DNA of 64,000 nt from Nematopogon swammerdamellus (taxonomy: Eukaryota; Arthropoda; Insecta; Lepidoptera; Adelidae). The notes beneath the pieces are model-generated. The model worked only from the letters and a program-made list of their open reading frames with translations, was not told the origin of the DNA and made no database searches. The stretch is taken from NCBI GenBank assembly GCA_946902875.1, contig OX336336.1, positions 790,045 to 854,044 of the forward strand. The letters are read 5' to 3'. The position numbers and the translations under genes are program-made. Shown here one piece after another: positions 9,891-17,564 of this stretch; positions within the stretch are counted from its first letter, which is position 1; every line of letters starts with the position of its first letter.

Positions 9891-10682
9891 ATGGACGACA
9901 AAACATGGCTCCAGGTGTGTGCAATATTATTAGCGGCCGCCTCTGCCTCGAGAGTGGGAGATGAGGGGGTGGCGCGCGGCTCGCTCGCGGCGCTGGTCGG
10001 AGCGGACGGCGTGGCGCGCTGCTCCGCCGTTGCGATCACCTCGCGCTGGCTCGTCACCGCCGCGCACTGCCTCCAGCGGCACACTCCCACGCACGCGCGC
10101 ACCGCCAGCGCCCTCGCTCGAGTGGCACAATGCTTTGTGCACAGCGACGCGAGCTCCGAGAACGACCCCGAGCGCGGCGTCATCAAACTGAGAAACGACA
10201 TAGGGCTCGTGAGGACGGAGAGAGATCTGCGGACCGTCGTCGCTCCGGCGTGGCTGCACAATCCGAAAGTGAGGGCCGGCGAGCGAGTGACCGTGTACGT
10301 TCGCAATGGAAGCAGGAGCTTCTCGGTGGGCTTGTTGTTGACGGGGTGCATGCGCGCGGGCTGGGAGCGGGTGTCGTGCGGCGGGTCGGCGGAGCGCGCG
10401 CCGCGTGCGCTGTGCGGCGGGGACTCCGGCGGGCCGGTGTGGGTGCGCCACGCTGTGTACGCGGTGCTGTCAATGGCCGCGCGCAGCTGCCGCGTGACGC
10501 CGCCGCTCACGGCGTCCGCCGTGTTCACTCCGCTGCACCACTACCGGGAGGAGATCCTCGCCACGGTACGCGGCGGCGGCCGCGTGGAGCGGAGCATGCA
10601 GTCTGTGCGCGCGGCAAGCTGGCGGGCGGCGCCAGCGTGCTCGCTGTGTTGCTGTCTCCTCTACGTCTGTCGCATTGTGTAA
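9891..10682 (+). CDS. Trypsin-like serine protease (S1), single exon
   Basis: Predicted secreted S1-family serine endopeptidase of 263 residues. I chose the ATG at 9891 because it gives a short N-terminus and a signal-like stretch (WLQVCAILLAAASASR); an in-frame ATG 24 bp upstream is the alternative. The triad is complete: His59 in TAAHC, Asp103 in RNDIGLV, Ser179 in GGDSGGP. Cysteines for the 42-58, 168-182 and 191-220 bridges are present. The residue at the chymotrypsin 189 position is Ala, so trypsin specificity is doubtful. There is no clear IVGG activation site. The length fits a bare protease domain with no clip domain. Third positions are very GC-rich compared with the flanks. No intron is visible, unlike the paralogue at 14489-22076 on the same strand. 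The last codons and the TAA lie in the first unit of a minisatellite. A possible polyadenylation signal lies near 11435. Confidence 0.8.
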   Translation: MDDKTWLQVCAILLAAASASRVGDEGVARGSLAALVGADGVARCSAVAITSRWLVTAAHCLQRHTPTHARTASALARVAQCFVHSDASSENDPERGVIKLRNDIGLVRTERDLRTVVAPAWLHNPKVRAGERVTVYVRNGSRSFSVGLLLTGCMRAGWERVSCGGSAERAPRALCGGDSGGPVWVRHAVYAVLSMAARSCRVTPPLTASAVFTPLHHYREEILATVRGGGRVERSMQSVRAASWRAAPACSLCCCLLYVCRIV

Positions 10683-11130
10683 GCTAGACCGGGAGGATGT
10701 TGCTGTCTGTGACTGTGTGTATCTGCTGTGTGTGTTTGTCCATGTCCGTGTGTAGATGTGTTGCTGTCTCCTCTACGTCTGTCGCATTGTGTAAGCTAGA
10801 CCGGGAGGATGTTGCTGTCTGTGACTGTGTGTATCTGTCTGTGTGTGTAGATGTGTTGCTGTCTCCTCTACGTCTGTCGCATTGTGTAAGCTAGACCGGG
10901 AGGATGTTGCTGTCTGTGACTGTGTGTATCTCTCTGTGTGTGTATCTGTCTGTGTGTGTCTGTCCGTGTCTGTGTGTAGATGTGTTGCTGTCTCCTCTAC
11001 GTCTGTCGCATTGTGTAAGCTAGACCGGGAGGATGTTGCTGTCTGTGACTGTGTGTATCTGTCTGTGTGTGTCTGTCCGTGTCCGTGTGTAGATGTGTTG
11101 CTGTCTCTACGTCTGTCGTATTGTGTAAGC
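10645..11130 (+). repeat. Minisatellite overlapping the protease 3' end
   Basis: Five copies begin with 'tgtgttgctgtctcctctac' near 10645, 10757, 10852, 10981 and 11094, spaced 112, 95, 129 and 113 bp. Each carries 'gcattgtgtaagctagacc' and a (tgtg)-rich spacer of variable length. The first copy encodes the last residues and stop codon of the protease; the others would be 3' UTR. The last copy has lost 4 bp (gtctctacg). Confidence 0.85.
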
Positions 11131-11168
11131 TCAGCGCCACTTCGGAGTTCTGACCCAGTTTGCCTACG

Positions 11169-11394
11169 TGTACAGTTCTCTCAAAACTTTAATGCCGCTC
11201 GATTTACCTGCTGCGAAGTCAACGAATTTTAGGTTATAATTCGTACATTTTCTATGCTTTAATGTCACTCGCATCTTGGGTTCGCGCATGTCCAGTGAAT
11301 TATCTACCCTATCATCTGCGGGTGATGGATGACCTAAAATTCGTTGACAGTGCTGGTAGGTCGAGCGGCATTTAAGTTTTGAGGGAACTGTACA
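11169..11394. repeat. Foldback, about 65-bp arms
   Basis: The left arm (11169-11234) has 'aatgccgctcg' and 'caacgaattttaggt'. The right arm (11332-11394) carries their reverse complements. The spacer is about 97 bp. Arms differ at several positions. It lies just after the protease minisatellite. Confidence 0.7.
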
Positions 11395-11399
11395 TTTAA

Positions 11400-12120
11400 G
11401 TTAAAATTTTATTTAGTTATGCATAAATGATGAAATAATAAAATTAAATACCTATAATGTAATATTAAAATATATTCTTTACTTTATTCTTGTTTTTTTT
11501 ATTGACAGCTCTGTGCGAAAGCTATGTGGCGCCGAGCCGCCCATAAGGTGTCTAACGACGCCCATGTGCATTCGATCTTATGCGGGGTTGTGAATGCCAT
11601 GCTGGTCTGAAAGGTGCTCATTCACGCCACTCTTGAAGGACCCGAGACTGTAATAGGGGGAAAATATTTGGGCAGGGAGTGCGTTCTAAAGAATACCCGT
11701 TTTGTAGAGGAAAGATCTGCAGAACCGATTGTTACGCATCCGGGGTAAGTCCAGCGTGTAGCAATCCCTGCCCAGTGCAAGTAGTGCAAGGAGGAATGGG
11801 GACGGCGGGAACGAGTTAAACGTAATAAGTATATAACACACTTAGGGAGTACTAGTTGCTTTGCAAGTAAGAGCCTTATTGGATCTCGAACGGCTTGGAA
11901 ATAGAATACAAATCTTTCTCTGGTCCGTGGTCTGAGCGTACACACGCACCCCACATGTGCCCTCACGGCATTAAGCTCGCCTCTTGTACCTAGTACCTAG
12001 AATATATACTTACATACATAGAGAGCTCGGTTGCAGACGTCGCGTCGTATGGACAGAGTAAGTGCGTTTGTCCACATGGCCGATACAGACAACCGACACG
12101 TCGACGTTGTCGTCGTCATA
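11400..12120. other. Unassigned stretch
   Basis: It is AT-rich, with no coding frame that resembles a known domain and no repeat boundary I can define. Confidence 0.35.
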
Positions 12121-12590
12121 GCCGCATCCCCACTATGCCGAGCGGCATTAGCGGCCGGCAAAGCCGCTCGGTAAAGCCGAAACCGATGCACGTCTCCACA
12201 CAGTACCTGTGGAGACGTGCCGGCGGCGGCGTGCAGACTCAGTGCCGGACTTGTACTGTTCTTAAGTATAGGCCACTTGACTTTCGCCGCCCGCCCGCGC
12301 AAAACATCTATGCTATAGAATAGGAGTAGATATTACTAAGTCGCAATGGGGACTTAAAAACTTTACCCAAATGATCGAAAACTCTATCCACAAGTGACTT
12401 GCTTGAGTATTGCGTCCATAAATCGCGCAAGAACTTGACGGCTTACACTATACCAAAGCGCAAGTGTTACTTGTAATATTCCATAGCGCCTTTGGAAATC
12501 TGCCGCCCCCTGAAGTCTGCCGCCCCTAGGCCGCGGCCTATACCTACGGCCCAATGGGAAATCCAGGACTGTGCAGACTGCGAGGTGAAA

Positions 12591-12731
12591 ATGTGTGAAG
12601 AAGACAAAGATGTATTATGTACTAGCGTACATAATTCCTCTTTGGAAGAAAACGACTTTCTCGTCGCTACCGCTGCATTATTGGTTATTTTAAGTACAAT
12701 CAAACATCGCAAAACGCGGCGAAAACAGTAA
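12591..12731 (+). pseudogene. Possible Harbinger transposase N-terminal fragment
   Basis: The 46-codon reading from MCEEDKD to KHRKTRRKQ combines an acidic start, a hydrophobic helix (FLVATAALLVIL) and a basic tail. This resembles the N-terminus of PIF/Harbinger DDE transposases, as also seen at 42358-42480. The frame stays open upstream to 12492. No DDE catalytic region follows; instead a LINE 3' fragment starts 17 bp after the stop. The resemblance is by pattern only, so the call is tentative. Confidence 0.35.
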
Positions 12732-12747
12732 CACGGCGGACAGGCAA

Positions 12748-12966
12748 GTGCAAAGCCACGCGACTTTCCAGATCAGATCTTTCCTCTACAGAACCAGTAA
12801 ACTCTGGAACGCTCTCCCTGCTCATATATTCCCCCCCAAGTACAGTCTCGGATCCTTCAAGAGGGGCGTGAATGGGCACCTGTCAGGCCGGCATGGCATT
12901 CGCAACCCCCGCATACGACCGAATGTCCATGTGGTCCTTCGAGCTTTCAATAAAAATAAAAAAAAC
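12748..12966 (+). pseudogene. LINE 3' end: reverse transcriptase C-terminal fragment
   Basis: The frame reads RTSKLWNALPAHIFPPKYSL then GSFKRGVNGHLSGRHGI, the C-terminal signature of jockey/CR1-type ORF2 proteins (R.(A/S)KLWN.LP...F...Y.L..FK..V). It ends in 'ttcaataaaaataaaaaaaa', an A-rich LINE tail. The copy is heavily 5' truncated. A second fragment of the same family is at 44645-45055 on the same strand. Confidence 0.7.
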
Positions 12967-13410
12967 TCGTCCACACTAGTGTTACCGCGTCGGCCGGCAC
13001 GCTCGGTGGTCGGCACCGTGCCGAATGATCCGGACCTGTCTCGGTCGGTTTCGAATCGGCGGCGGGCCGCGCGGGCCCGTGTGCCGCGTAGCTGCACACG
13101 GGCCCGCGCGGCACCTCTTCATTTGTTCCGCTTTGCCGAGCGGCATAGTGGGGATGCGGGATTGCATATTTTCAAAACGTCCGTGCACACGTTTTGACGT
13201 GGATACGTCTTTAAATTTGCATCCATAGTGGGAGCCAATCTAGAAAACTGATGATAACAAAATCGAGGGATACAGTTTGGTGTTTTAGCTTCATATCTAT
13301 CATCTACATCCAAAATTTAATTACACCACTCGATAGGTAAAGGATCAAAGAATACGTACACGTATTCACGTAAAACACACGGCCGTGTCCACGACACAGC
13401 CACACCCCGA

Positions 13411-13802
13411 TTTTTTTTTATGGAAACTGACGCTTGTCTACATCACCTACTACATCCGTGATGTCAGCCCGTAACACCCACCTTGGTGAACTACTAGGTG
13501 CCATTCATTCCAGCCTTCCCTTTGGTCGTGCCGGCTACACTGAACTGAACTGAAAACACGAACTACATAGCCGTTTCAACCGACACGTTTCATTCAGTGC
13601 GGTGGTAAAAACCCGGGCGGGTTAAACCCTAGCACCTAGTAAGGTAAGAAGTGAAGGGACCTACAGTTTTACGTGAAATCCGAACCATGGTCAGCCTTCA
13701 ACGGTCGAGTGGTCACCTATCCATCACACTGACCGCGCCCAGGTGTGCTTATGATCCGGCAGACAGTCGACAGACCGCACCACTGAGCCACCGAGGCTGA
13801 CA
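13411..13802 (-). mobile_element. Family A SINE, full length with tRNA/5S-like head
   Basis: Read on the minus strand it starts at 'gtcagcctcggtggctcagtg', continues through a diverged 5S-like block into the 'cgtaaaactgtaggtccc' link and standard body, and ends in 'ccataaaaaaaaa'. Its 5S-like block has lost the canonical 'aagcaacg'. Confidence 0.75.
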
Positions 13803-13823
13803 AATGGTTTAACTAAGCGCTAA

Positions 13824-14288
13824 TGCTGGGGCCATACTAACGATTTACGCCATTAATTAAAGTGTTGTTCAAAGCGTCACGCTAGTGTGGCCACTAGTGT
13901 GGCGGTAATTCTTTCAACGGCATTTTATATAGCGTTAGGTTTGGCGTCACGTTAGGCGATAGCTCCGGTGGCGGTTTGTTCGGACATTAATAATGTGCCA
14001 TTACAAAGGGATTTAACGCGTTAATTAACGCGTTGTCTGTATTGGCCACACTATTTCATCAGCTGTTTGTTGTGTCAACAAGAAAGATGCCGGCTGCCGG
14101 TGCAGATTGGTCAAACGAAAAAGTTTTGGAGTTCTTGGAGTTACTGCAAAATGAAATCTTGGAAATGCAATAAACAATGCCATTTGCCATCAAACGCTAG
14201 TGTAGCCATACTTTATTTGGGCGCGGTTTAATGCTATAATTATTGCAATAAATAAGGCGTCAGGCGTTACGTTAGTGTGGCCCCACCA
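13824..14288 (+). mobile_element. Non-autonomous Harbinger element with MADF start
   Basis: The termini TGCTGGGGCCATACTAACG and TGGTGGGGCCACACTAACG (reverse strand) form a 19-bp TIR with three mismatches. The element is flanked by TAA on both sides (13821-13823, 14289-14291), the TWA duplication typical of PIF/Harbinger. At 465 bp it is an internally deleted copy that still holds the start of a MADF-type accessory gene (14087-14173). Confidence 0.75.
14087..14173 (+). pseudogene. MADF-type accessory protein, first 28 codons
   Basis: The frame starts MPAAGADWSNEKVLEFLELL and stops after 28 codons. The W(S/T)....VLEFLELL pattern is the opening helix of MADF/Myb-like DNA-binding domains, carried by PIF/Harbinger transposons beside the transposase. 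Sequence identity to a MADF protein is lost after about 25 residues, where the internal deletion begins. It is not functional by itself. Confidence 0.55.
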
Positions 14289-14488
14289 TAACAGTGCAAT
14301 TTTAGGTTTCAAGATGTCACATGTAACTCGCTAGAACGCACCTCAACTCCTTCTCTTTGTGTGGCACTAGTCTGTGCGCAGATCTTTGGTATAGATCAGC
14401 ACAGATGTCACCAAAGAGGATATCACAGATACATAAATAAAATAAGTATTGTTGGCAATTTGTAACATTTCGTCGCATAAACAATAAT

Positions 14489-14668
14489 ATGCTCCCAGCA
14501 GCGTGTAGAGTCTACTTGAATCGTGGCATCAGTTTAGCTGCCGTGCTGTCGGTGGCGAGCGTCGCGCCGCCGCCGGTGCCGCTGGTAGAGAGCGCCGCAG
14601 ACCAGCACATGGAGCGCTACGTAGACCAGGAGGGACACATGGTGCTAGCGAGACCGGTCTGGTTGGAG
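14489..14668 (+). CDS. Serine protease homologue, exon 1
   Basis: First of four exons (14489-14668, 17374-17564, 19759-20033, 21622-22076). Joined, they keep one frame and give 366 residues plus stop. Exon 1 encodes residues 1-60: a signal-like segment (ISLAAVLSVASVA), a proline-rich link, and ARPVWLE, which leads into the first strand of an S1 domain in exon 2. The donor is GAG|GTGCAC, phase 0. Coding-like GC-rich third positions begin near 14530, so a longer upstream gene with an acceptor at about 14532 is possible. The protein has Arg89 in place of the catalytic His, Asp144 in RNDVGLL and Ser256 in a SESGGA context. It is therefore predicted to be a non-catalytic, secreted S1 homologue of the kind that acts as a cofactor or binding protein. 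Intron 1 is almost filled by a Helitron with nested elements. Confidence 0.6.
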
Positions 14669-14900
14669 GTGCACTACTTTGCATTTAAATTCATTTACAA
14701 TTTTTCCACTTTTATTAATTAATTAATTAATTTAGTATCATTATAAATCAATCATCAATTTCAATACTAATAATAAATCTGTAAGGGATGGTCATGGAGT
14801 AAGTTAGTTTGTTTTATGAGATACGAGTTTGTAGACTCTATGTATGTATGAAACTAAAACTAAATTGAAGATTTTTAGAAATCTTTTCTGTATGTATGTA

Positions 14901-16193
14901 CAGGGTGGCCCAAAATAACGTTGACAAGTGATTTTTGAAATAATTTTATTACCTTTAAACTTAAATTAAATGAATTTATAAATTATAAAAATACAACTTA
15001 TTTTATACAAGAATTCCTATTTGTCTTCAAAATAACCTCCTTAAGCGCGAATACAAAGAGTCAAACGCTTGGTAAAATTTTCCACAATTTTCCGCACCTC
15101 CTCAACAGATATTTTGTCCCACTCGCGTGTAAGAGAAGCCTTCAGGTCATCAACAGTTCTATGAGGTGTAGTACAGGTCCTTGCCTCTAACATTGGCCAT
15201 AAACTGTAATCCATGGGATTCAGATCAGGCGAGTAGGGTGGCCATTCTTTTGAGCTGATGAAATCAGGGAAATTGATTTTGCACCACTGTTGAACACGTA
15301 AGGCCCTGTGAGCTGGAGCAGAGTCTTGTTGGAATATCCATGGATGGTTACTAAAGTGCTGTTGACTCCAAGAAAGAACCACAGATTCAAGGATGTCTCG
15401 TCGATAATTTTCTTGATTAATTTTGATACCTTTTTCTACAAAAACGAGGGGAGTTTTGCCAGTGGCGCAAATTGCACCCCAAACCATAACTGTTTTCGCG
15501 TTTTGGCGACGTGGAATAACTGCAGCAGCTCCAGAACGAGTGGAAGACCAGATCCTGTCATTTTGGTGATTATGGGCTTGTTCTATCGAAAACAATTTTT
15601 CGTCAGAGAATACGATATTTTTCCAATTCGAAGCAGCGGAGCGTTGTTTAAGCGAACGACATCTCTCAAGGCGAACTTTTTTGTCTTTATCTGTAAGCAA
15701 TTGCGCTTTTCTGAGTTTGTATGGTACCAAATGGAGATCATATTTCACTATACGCTGCACGGTGGAGCGACTTATCCCCAAGTCTCGCGACATTTTTCTC
15801 AACTTTTTCTGTGGATTCCGGACTAATCTTTGTTTGATAATGTGTTGGTTCCTAGAAGTTCGAACAGTGCGCTTACGTTCTCTCCCAGGACGGTCTCCGA
15901 TGTTGCCGAGCTCAACATAGCGTTTAATTGCCAAAGAAACTAGCTGACGACTAACACCAAGAATGTTCACTATCTCACACTGTCGCTTTCCACGTTCATA
16001 CAATGAAATTATGGCTCCACGCTGCTCTGACATAGCGTAATAAATATATTTTAACACTTTTTAGCCAACAAACAATATTAAAATGGCGCCAACGAATGAA
16101 AAAACGATAGACAAAAATAAAATGGAATGCAAAGCATTCCATTTTTGAAATATGATCTTTTAAATTTTGTCAACGTTATTTTGGACCACGGTG
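14901..16193 (-). mobile_element. Mariner element, complete, TA target site
   Basis: The 27-bp TIRs CAGGGTGGCCCAAAATAACG.. (14901) and CACCGTGGTCCAAAATAACG.. (reverse, ending 16193) have three mismatches and are each bordered by TA. At 1293 bp it has the normal mariner length and holds one intact transposase gene on the minus strand. It inserted into the 'tatgtatg' run of the Helitron-like host element, as comparison with 57731-57750 shows. Confidence 0.9.
15041..16033 (-). CDS. Mariner-type DDE transposase, DD37D
   Basis: Intact transposase of 330 residues. I start at the Met of MSEQRGAIIS; a frame extension of 8 residues upstream is AT-rich and probably not coding. The N-terminal half has two helix-turn-helix segments (about residues 18-38, CEIVNILGVSRQLVSLAIKR, and about 78-97, LRKMSRDLGISRSTVQRIVK) that would bind the TIRs. 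The catalytic residues are Asp144 (FSDEKLF), Asp237 (WIFQQDSAPAH) and Asp275 (YSPDLNPMDYSLW). There are 37 residues between the last two, which places it in the DD37D (maT-like) group of the Tc1/mariner superfamily. The WSSTRSG and VMVWGAI motifs are in place. There is no stop or frameshift, so the copy may be young or still active. It should perform cut-and-paste transposition into TA. Confidence 0.9.
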   Translation of the reverse strand: MSEQRGAIISLYERGKRQCEIVNILGVSRQLVSLAIKRYVELGNIGDRPGRERKRTVRTSRNQHIIKQRLVRNPQKKLRKMSRDLGISRSTVQRIVKYDLHLVPYKLRKAQLLTDKDKKVRLERCRSLKQRSAASNWKNIVFSDEKLFSIEQAHNHQNDRIWSSTRSGAAAVIPRRQNAKTVMVWGAICATGKTPLVFVEKGIKINQENYRRDILESVVLSWSQQHFSNHPWIFQQDSAPAHRALRVQQWCKINFPDFISSKEWPPYSPDLNPMDYSLWPMLEARTCTTPHRTVDDLKASLTREWDKISVEEVRKIVENFTKRLTLCIRA

Positions 16194-16289
16194 TATTTAT
16201 GTTCCTCGTTAACTCATAAACCGATCATCCGAATTCTATGAAACTTTGCACAAGCACATTTACCTATACGAGACACAGGATAGCCTATA

Positions 16290-17078
16290 CAGGGTGTATC
16301 AGGATAGGTTTTCGAAATTTCAGGGTTCGAAAGGGGCACATATTTGAAGACGAAAAGCTCAGAAACTTTTTCCCAGATTCAATCATTTTACAGTACTTTT
16401 GACGTGATGACGTCACGTCTTATAAATTGATGAACACCGGCTGCATACACGAAAAAGTGTCACGTTCCATCTGAGCCTGTGTGTGCAAGCGAGAGCGCGT
16501 AACAAGCGATAGAGAGGCACAATCGGTATAGTCAAAGTTACCATGGAAACGTCTTAAGAAGTAAAACTGTCAAGATCAGACAACAGAAGTTTATTGATGG
16601 CCAGTCACAAGATGATTAATCTTTCTACTGGAAATATAAAATTACTGATCTTTGCTCTATGTACTACGATTCAACACGTCATCACGTAAAACTATCGTCC
16701 GTAAACCGCCTTTACGGACAACCAATTTTTTTTTTGTGAAAATCTATTCTTCACGATTTGGTGGATGGTTAACGTCCGCCTTTATTAAATAAACAATACA
16801 TTCTAACTCATGAATAAAAATGGGTAGGTTGCATAAATAACTAGTACATTTGAACTGCTTGTAGCTAAAAGTTCAATGACCTCAAAAGAAAAAGAGGACT
16901 GAATTAATTCACTGCACTCTCCAGTCTCACTGTCCATCGAGTTTTTATTACAATTTCCAACTTTAGTATGACAAAAAAAAAAAAACGGAATTTCGATTTG
17001 AGTGATAAGGATTTTTTTCTTCTAATAATGAGTACTTTCTATTCCTGAAGTTTCTCAAACCTATCCCGATACAACCTG
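16290..17078. mobile_element. Second mariner-like TIR element, no transposase
   Basis: The TIRs CAGGGTGTATCAGGATAGG (16290) and CAGGTTGTATCGGGATAGG (reverse, ending 17078) are bordered by TA (16288-16289 and 17079-17080). It is 789 bp without a transposase frame. A family E element (16398-16730) is nested inside, so the original element was about 450 bp. It inserted into the same Helitron copy as the mariner. Confidence 0.8.
16398..16730 (-). mobile_element. Family E repeat nested in a TIR element
   Basis: It begins 'tttgacgtgatgacgtcacg', contains 'aattgatgaacaccggctgc' and 'cacgaaaaagtgtcacgttc', and closes with 'cgtccgtaaaccgcctttac' and 'gacaaccaattttttt'. The copy at 59529-59762 is closely similar. 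Confidence 0.6.
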
Positions 17079-17373
17079 TATATTCAATATATAGCCTAAT
17101 CTATATAGCAATAAAAATCAGTTCCGGTTACGCTAATATGTGGCTTCCATGCAAACTGAAATGTTCCGCGCGCCGAAATAAAGGTAACTCAGGAACGCAG
17201 CTCTGCCTTCTTACTTACTTCTTTTTAAATAGGAATTTCACGCGAGCGAAGCCGCAGGCATAAGTACTAGTACTGTTAGTTTGTGTCAAATTGTTAACGT
17301 CGCGTCATGTTTATGTTATGTATAACGTAATACAAACTCTTTGAATGTACACATATGTATGTAGGAGTACCAG

Positions 17374-17564
17374 TACGCGTGCGCGGCTCTGGACGAGCGC
17401 GGCGCTCTCATCTGCTCGTGCAGCATCCTGCAGCCGCACTGGGCGCTCACCGCCGCGCGCTGCCTGCCCGCCGACCGCCCCTCCACCCACATCCTGTACA
17501 ACACGGCCAACCTCGCGCGCGGTGGACAAAGAGCCCGCGTCCTCTACCACTACGGACATCCCAA
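17374..17564 (+). CDS. Serine protease homologue, exon 2 (His-loop)
   Basis: Encodes residues 61-123 and two bases of codon 124. It starts after AG at 17372-17373 and ends at the donor AA|GTGAGC. It contains YACAALDERGALICSC and WALTAARC. The Cys74-Cys90 pair matches the conserved 42-58 bridge, and Arg89 replaces the catalytic His of TAAHC. The exon continues to HYGHPK. The upstream acceptor is pyrimidine-poor. From about 17487 to its end, with the donor, this exon is the first unit of a 139-bp tandem array that fills the following intron. Confidence 0.65.

Larger units (their letters stand above)
12122..13159. mobile_element. Inverted-repeat-bounded element, Harbinger-like candidate
   Basis: 'ccgcatccccactatgccg' at 12122 returns as its reverse complement ending at 13159 (26-bp arms, two mismatches). 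Just inside the left end lies a 13-bp stem hairpin (12188-12220). Inside the right end lies a perfect 19-bp GC hairpin (13066-13112). A short frame resembling the start of a Harbinger transposase (12591-12731) and a LINE 3' fragment (12748-12966) lie between. I could not identify a convincing target-site duplication. Confidence 0.45.
14761..17270 (+). mobile_element. Helitron-like element interrupted by two nested TIR elements
   Basis: The 5' end TCAATACTAATAATAAATCT matches the copies at 1041-1418 and 57601-57983. The 3' end is 'gcgagcgaagccgcaggc' then CTAG at 17267-17270, followed by T. Removing the mariner (14899-16195) and the 789-bp element (16288-17080) leaves an element of about the size of the other copies. 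It lies in intron 1 of the protease homologue. Confidence 0.75.

Noticed and set aside
9833..10528. Long open frames on the minus strand and in other frames over the protease
   Set aside because: High GC in the real gene removes stops in the other frames; only the frame from 9891 has S1 motifs.
12822..13197. Several overlapping frames over 12.8-13.2 kb
   Set aside because: GC-rich hairpin DNA; only the LINE C-terminal reading at 12748-12966 has a recognisable pattern.
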